DNA of 64,000 nucleotides from positions 25,105,404 to 25,169,403 of the forward strand of contig CM061069.1 of the NCBI GenBank assembly GCA_030762895.1, read 5' to 3'. This document shows, piece by piece, positions 60,866 through 64,000 of the stretch. Origin of the DNA: Sophora flavescens (taxonomy: Eukaryota; Streptophyta; Magnoliopsida; Fabales; Fabaceae). The translations under genes and the position numbers were made by a program. Under the pieces are notes generated by a model, which had not been told where the DNA came from, searched no databases, and saw only the letters and a list, made by a program, of their open reading frames with translations. Each line of letters starts with the position of its first letter. Position 1 is the first letter of the stretch.

Positions 60866-62769
60866 GGGGGTATCCTCTCAATAGGGGCCTTTTGACCAAA
60901 ATGGGTTCCTTTTAGAAACTATTTACCAATTTAGGGTTATTCTGAAACTATTTATCAATGGGGGGTCCTTTTGGACAAGTGGCATATTTTATTTTATTTT
61001 TCCCTCTGACGGGTCAAAGGCGCCAGTCTAACTGGCGCCTTTGAGTAACGCCTACCATTATTAAAAAAAAAAAGCTGCCTGCAGCGCCACGTTGTGTAAT
61101 GCAGGAGAGGCGCCATTGAGGATGGCGCGTTCAAAGGCGCCAGGCGCAGTAAATATTCATAAATTATTATAGTAGTAAAAAAAAAATTACTCCCCAAATA
61201 ATAACAAGTAGCAAATAATATCACAAGAGGCATAAAAAAAATAATAGCAATGATAATTTACACCAATAAATATTCATCAATTATTATAGTAGTAAAAAAA
61301 AATTTGCCTTGTAAGAATTAAAAAAAAAGTTACCAGCAATTTTAAAGGAACACTGCTACAAAAAAAAAAATTATACTATAAGTATAGGGTGTAACGATGG
61401 TAGCAAATAATATCACAAGAGGCATAAAAAAATAATAGCAATAATAATTTACACCAATAAATATTCATCAATTATTACAGTAGCAAAAAAATAATTTACC
61501 TTGTAAGAATTAAAAGAAAGTTACCAGCAATTTTAAAGAAATACTGCTACCAAAAAAATTATACTATAAGTATAGGGAGTAACGATGACATTAATGATAA
61601 TGTATCTATTTAAAATAACAAGATACAATAAAAAAAATACCCTAATAACAATTAGCAAATAATATCACAAGAGGCATAAGAAAATAATAGCAATAACAAT
61701 TTGCACCAATAAATATCCATCAATTATTACAGTAGTAAAAAAAAATTTACCTTGTAAGAATTAAAAGTTACCAGCAATTTTAAAGGAACACTGCTACCAA
61801 AACAATTATACTATAAGTATAGGGAGTAACGATGACATTAACGATAATGTATCTATTTAAAATAACAAGCAACAATAAAAAAAATACCATAATAACAAGT
61901 AGCAAGTAATATCACAAGAGGCATAAAAAAATAATAGCAATAACAATTTACACCAATAAATATTCATCAATTATTACAGTAGTAAATAAAAATTTTACCT
62001 TGTAAGAATTAAAAGAAAGTTACCAGCAATTTTAAAGGAACACTGCTACAAAAAAATTATACTATAAGTATAGGGAGTAACGATGACATTAATGACAATA
62101 TATTTATTTAAAATAACAAGCAACAATAAAAAATACACTAATAACAAGTAGCAAATAATATCACAAGAGGCATAAAAAAATAATAGCAATAACAATTTAC
62201 ACCAATAAATTATTTACTACCTTCATTACTCCATATACTTATAGTATAATTTTTTTGTAGCAGTGTTCCTTTAAAATTGCTGGTAACTTTCTTTTAATTC
62301 TTACAAGGTAAAAGTTTTTTTTACTACTGTATAATTGATGAAGATTTATTGGTGTAAATTGTTATTGCTATTATTTTTTTATGTCTCTTGTGAAATTATT
62401 TGCTACTTGTTATTATTTGGGGGGGTCGCCCCTGCAGTGCCACGTGACGCAATGCAAAGGAGGCGCCACTGCGCCTGGCGCCTTTGAAGACGCCATCCGC
62501 AGAGGCGCCTCTCCTGCATTGCACCATGTGGCGCTACAGACAGCTTTTGTCTTTTTTTTTTTTAATAATGGTACACGCTAGTCTGATTGGCCTCTTTGAC
62601 TCGTCAGAGGGGAAAAAAATAAAATATGCCACGTGTCCAAAAGGACCCCCCATTGGTAAATAGTTTCAGAATAACCCTAAACTGGTAAATAGTTTCAGAA
62701 TAACCCTAAACTGGTAAATAGTTTCTAAAAGGAACCCATTTTGGTCAAAAAGCCTCAATAGGATCCCTC
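60866..62769. mobile_element. Foldback element with GGCGCC arms, about 1.9 kb
   Basis: Left arm GGGGGTATCCTCTCAATAGG ... matches the inverse of the right arm ...CCTCAATAGGATCCCTC. The arms share GACCAAAATGGGTTCCTTTT and GGACAAGTGGCATATTTTATT-type sequence and GGCGCCTTTGA words. Between them are five direct repeats and an inverted one. No coding capacity. No target duplication was found, so it may be MULE-like or another foldback type. Confidence 0.8.
61210..62410. repeat. Five direct repeats plus one inverted (foldback core)
   Basis: AGCAA(A/G)TAATATCACAAGAG starts at 61210, 61402, 61664, 61901 and 62150, so the period is about 190-260 bp. Each unit contains AATTTACACCAATAAATAT, CCTTGTAAGAATTAAAA and TATACTATAAGTATAGGG. 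62215-62410 holds the same unit in inverse orientation. Confidence 0.9.
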
Positions 62770-63214
62770 GCATGCATATACTTAAATAAAAGTTATACTT
62801 AGCGCAAACATATAAAAACGTCTCACGAGACGCACTGGCCATAACTAACTAGACCCTAATCGCCATGGATCACAGCTCGTCCTCTGGTTCGTAAGTAGTT
62901 CCATCCAATTCCTCCTCCTTCAGCTCGGCTACAGGGTCTTCTCGTACGATCCCATAAAAAGATAGAATACAACACAGAAAGATATAAGGGATAAGAAGCA
63001 GTTCTATCATCAAAAAAGGGAAAAGAGTCATAGTATATAACATAATAAAAGTCACAGACAATCAACACATATAACTAACAAATCATCCTTGAAATTAAGA
63101 TAGCATCCTCTACCCTCAACCTCACGCAACTAAACCTTTATGATGACGTGGTCACTAATTCCCCATACCCGTTAGGGATGTTAGTCCGCCGTCCAAGCGA
63201 CGCGTCCCCAAAAC

Positions 63215-63480
63215 CGGTGCACACCCTTATTCATGGTGAGAAGGCTCATGCAAAGCAATGACACTATAGCTGCACTGCATAGTCGGTGCACACCCTGGAT
63301 CAAGGGTGCTCATGCATGGTAATGACATTATAGTTGCACGGTATAGTCGGTGCACAACCTCATCCATGGTAAGAATGTTCATGTAATACAATGACACTAT
63401 AGATGCACGGTATAGTCGGTGCACACCCTGGTTCTCTCTCTCAAGGGTGCTCAAGCAAAGCATTGACACTACAGCTGCAC
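63215..63480. repeat. About 65-70 bp tandem repeat, 4 copies (LTR-A)
   Basis: GGTGCACA(C/A)CCT ... CTATAG(C/A/T)TGCACGG units start near 63220, 63291, 63350 and 63418. Copy 1 of LTR-A has two such units (10475, 12085), so copy number varies between LTR copies. Confidence 0.85.
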
Positions 63481-63508
63481 GAATTAAATCTAACATTGGA
63501 CGGTCCCA

Positions 63509-64000
63509 TGATGGCGTGGATTCCGGCAAGTGTACCGGCTTCGTCGTCAAGTAATAAAAAGATCGATCCCACAGGGACCGTGATCTCAAATAACAATTAA
63601 TTACTAAATCGATTAAATTGGACTATATAAAAAAGGGATTTGGAAAAGATTTGATTTTTGTAATAAGAATTAACTAGAAAATCAAATATTTAAGAATGCA
63701 ATCAATTAAAATAGAAAGTAATTCAAATAGGGGTTTTTCAGATCAAAAGGGATTCCTAGGAATTGGGTTACCAACAAGATTGTTCATGTTACTAATTTGA
63801 CTACCCCTTGTTAATCATCAAAATTGCTTTGAAGGCGAATTTATCCTAAATAAGTTAATGCTCCCTCTCGGGTTACAAAAACCGTGCCCAATTAAACCAA
63901 CCCCTACTCTCGTGGTAATTGAATTTAAATTGAACCCTTTAAGTTTTGTGACAATTTATGAACCCTCGAAGGGCCGCTTATAACTCTCGTGATTTAAGTC
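63509..64000 (-). mobile_element. Partial LTR related to the 10537 family, runs off window
   Basis: Starts TGATGGCG, then CCGGCAAGTGTACCGG and TCAAGTAATAAAA. These are the inverse of the last 60 bp of the solo LTR at 10537-12070. Later landmarks (CCTACTCTCGTGG) also match inversely. The other end is outside the window, so a solo LTR and a full element cannot be told apart. Confidence 0.7.

Larger units (their letters stand above)
60667..63508 (-). repeat. LTR-A fragment (copy 4), interrupted
   Basis: Starts near TGAGACACCCC (60667) as in copy 1, runs to the foldback element at 60866 and resumes after 62770 with ACGAGACGCACTGGCC, matching copy 2 near 42960. It ends where another LTR is inserted at 63509. 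Confidence 0.65.

Noticed and set aside
61210..62410. Possible satellite DNA
   Set aside because: Only five uneven copies, contained within the arms of one foldback element.

Overview
The window is a repeat-dense stretch of a plant nuclear chromosome. Evidence for a plant: plant-type CACTA (En/Spm) transposons with a TNPD transposase and a TnpA/Ulp1 gene, Ty1/copia and Ty3/gypsy (Tekay-like) retrotransposons with initiator-Met tRNA primer sites, a plant LINE 3' end with zinc-binding and RNase H-like domains, and an F-box gene of the plant FBA type. A legume is my best guess from the look of the F-box protein and repeats, but this is weak inference. I see no bacterial-type features, no rRNA or tRNA gene, and no CRISPR array. 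The only non-transposon gene I recognise is the F-box gene, and it carries two in-frame stops.

Layout. 1-6816: CACTA element A (left end outside the window), with TnpA/Ulp1 but no TNPD. 6931-14188: minus-strand gypsy remnant with one very long LTR (LTR-A copy 1), holding a clean solo LTR (10537-12070, duplication CACAT). 14189-16087: no gene seen. 16088-17656: LINE 3' end. 17657-36623: old CACTA element D, host to a foldback element (18789-21106, itself split by a solo LTR), a Copia element (22117-27096, duplication ATATA) and CACTA element C (27877-35923, duplication TTA). 36778-37908: F-box pseudogene. 38665-39283: hAT-like MITE. 39680-46660: LTR-A copy 2, split by an internally deleted Copia (39860-42830, duplication GACTC) and a 1.4 kb hAT-like element (44367-45767, duplication TCAATACC). 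46660-56481: gypsy-like LTR-B, split by CACTA element B (47551-54434, duplication TTG), which has TNPD but no TnpA. 56482-58937: solo LTR-C (duplication AGACT). 59366-63508: further LTR-A pieces with a large foldback element. 63509-64000: start of another LTR running off the window.

How it fits together. The three CACTA elements with recognisable genes are each incomplete. A and B share ends and leader but have lost complementary halves of one parent: A lost TNPD, B lost TnpA/Ulp1. C has a fairly well preserved TNPD but an N- and C-terminal TnpA remnant without the core. Movement would therefore need proteins supplied in trans. I found no convincing new host system. The most unusual signals are structural: the reciprocal A/B deletions, a palindrome shared by a CACTA leader and an LTR, palindrome-rich tracts with a different word in each family, and perfect hairpins at the first bases of three LTRs, with stems that differ between families but stay paired.
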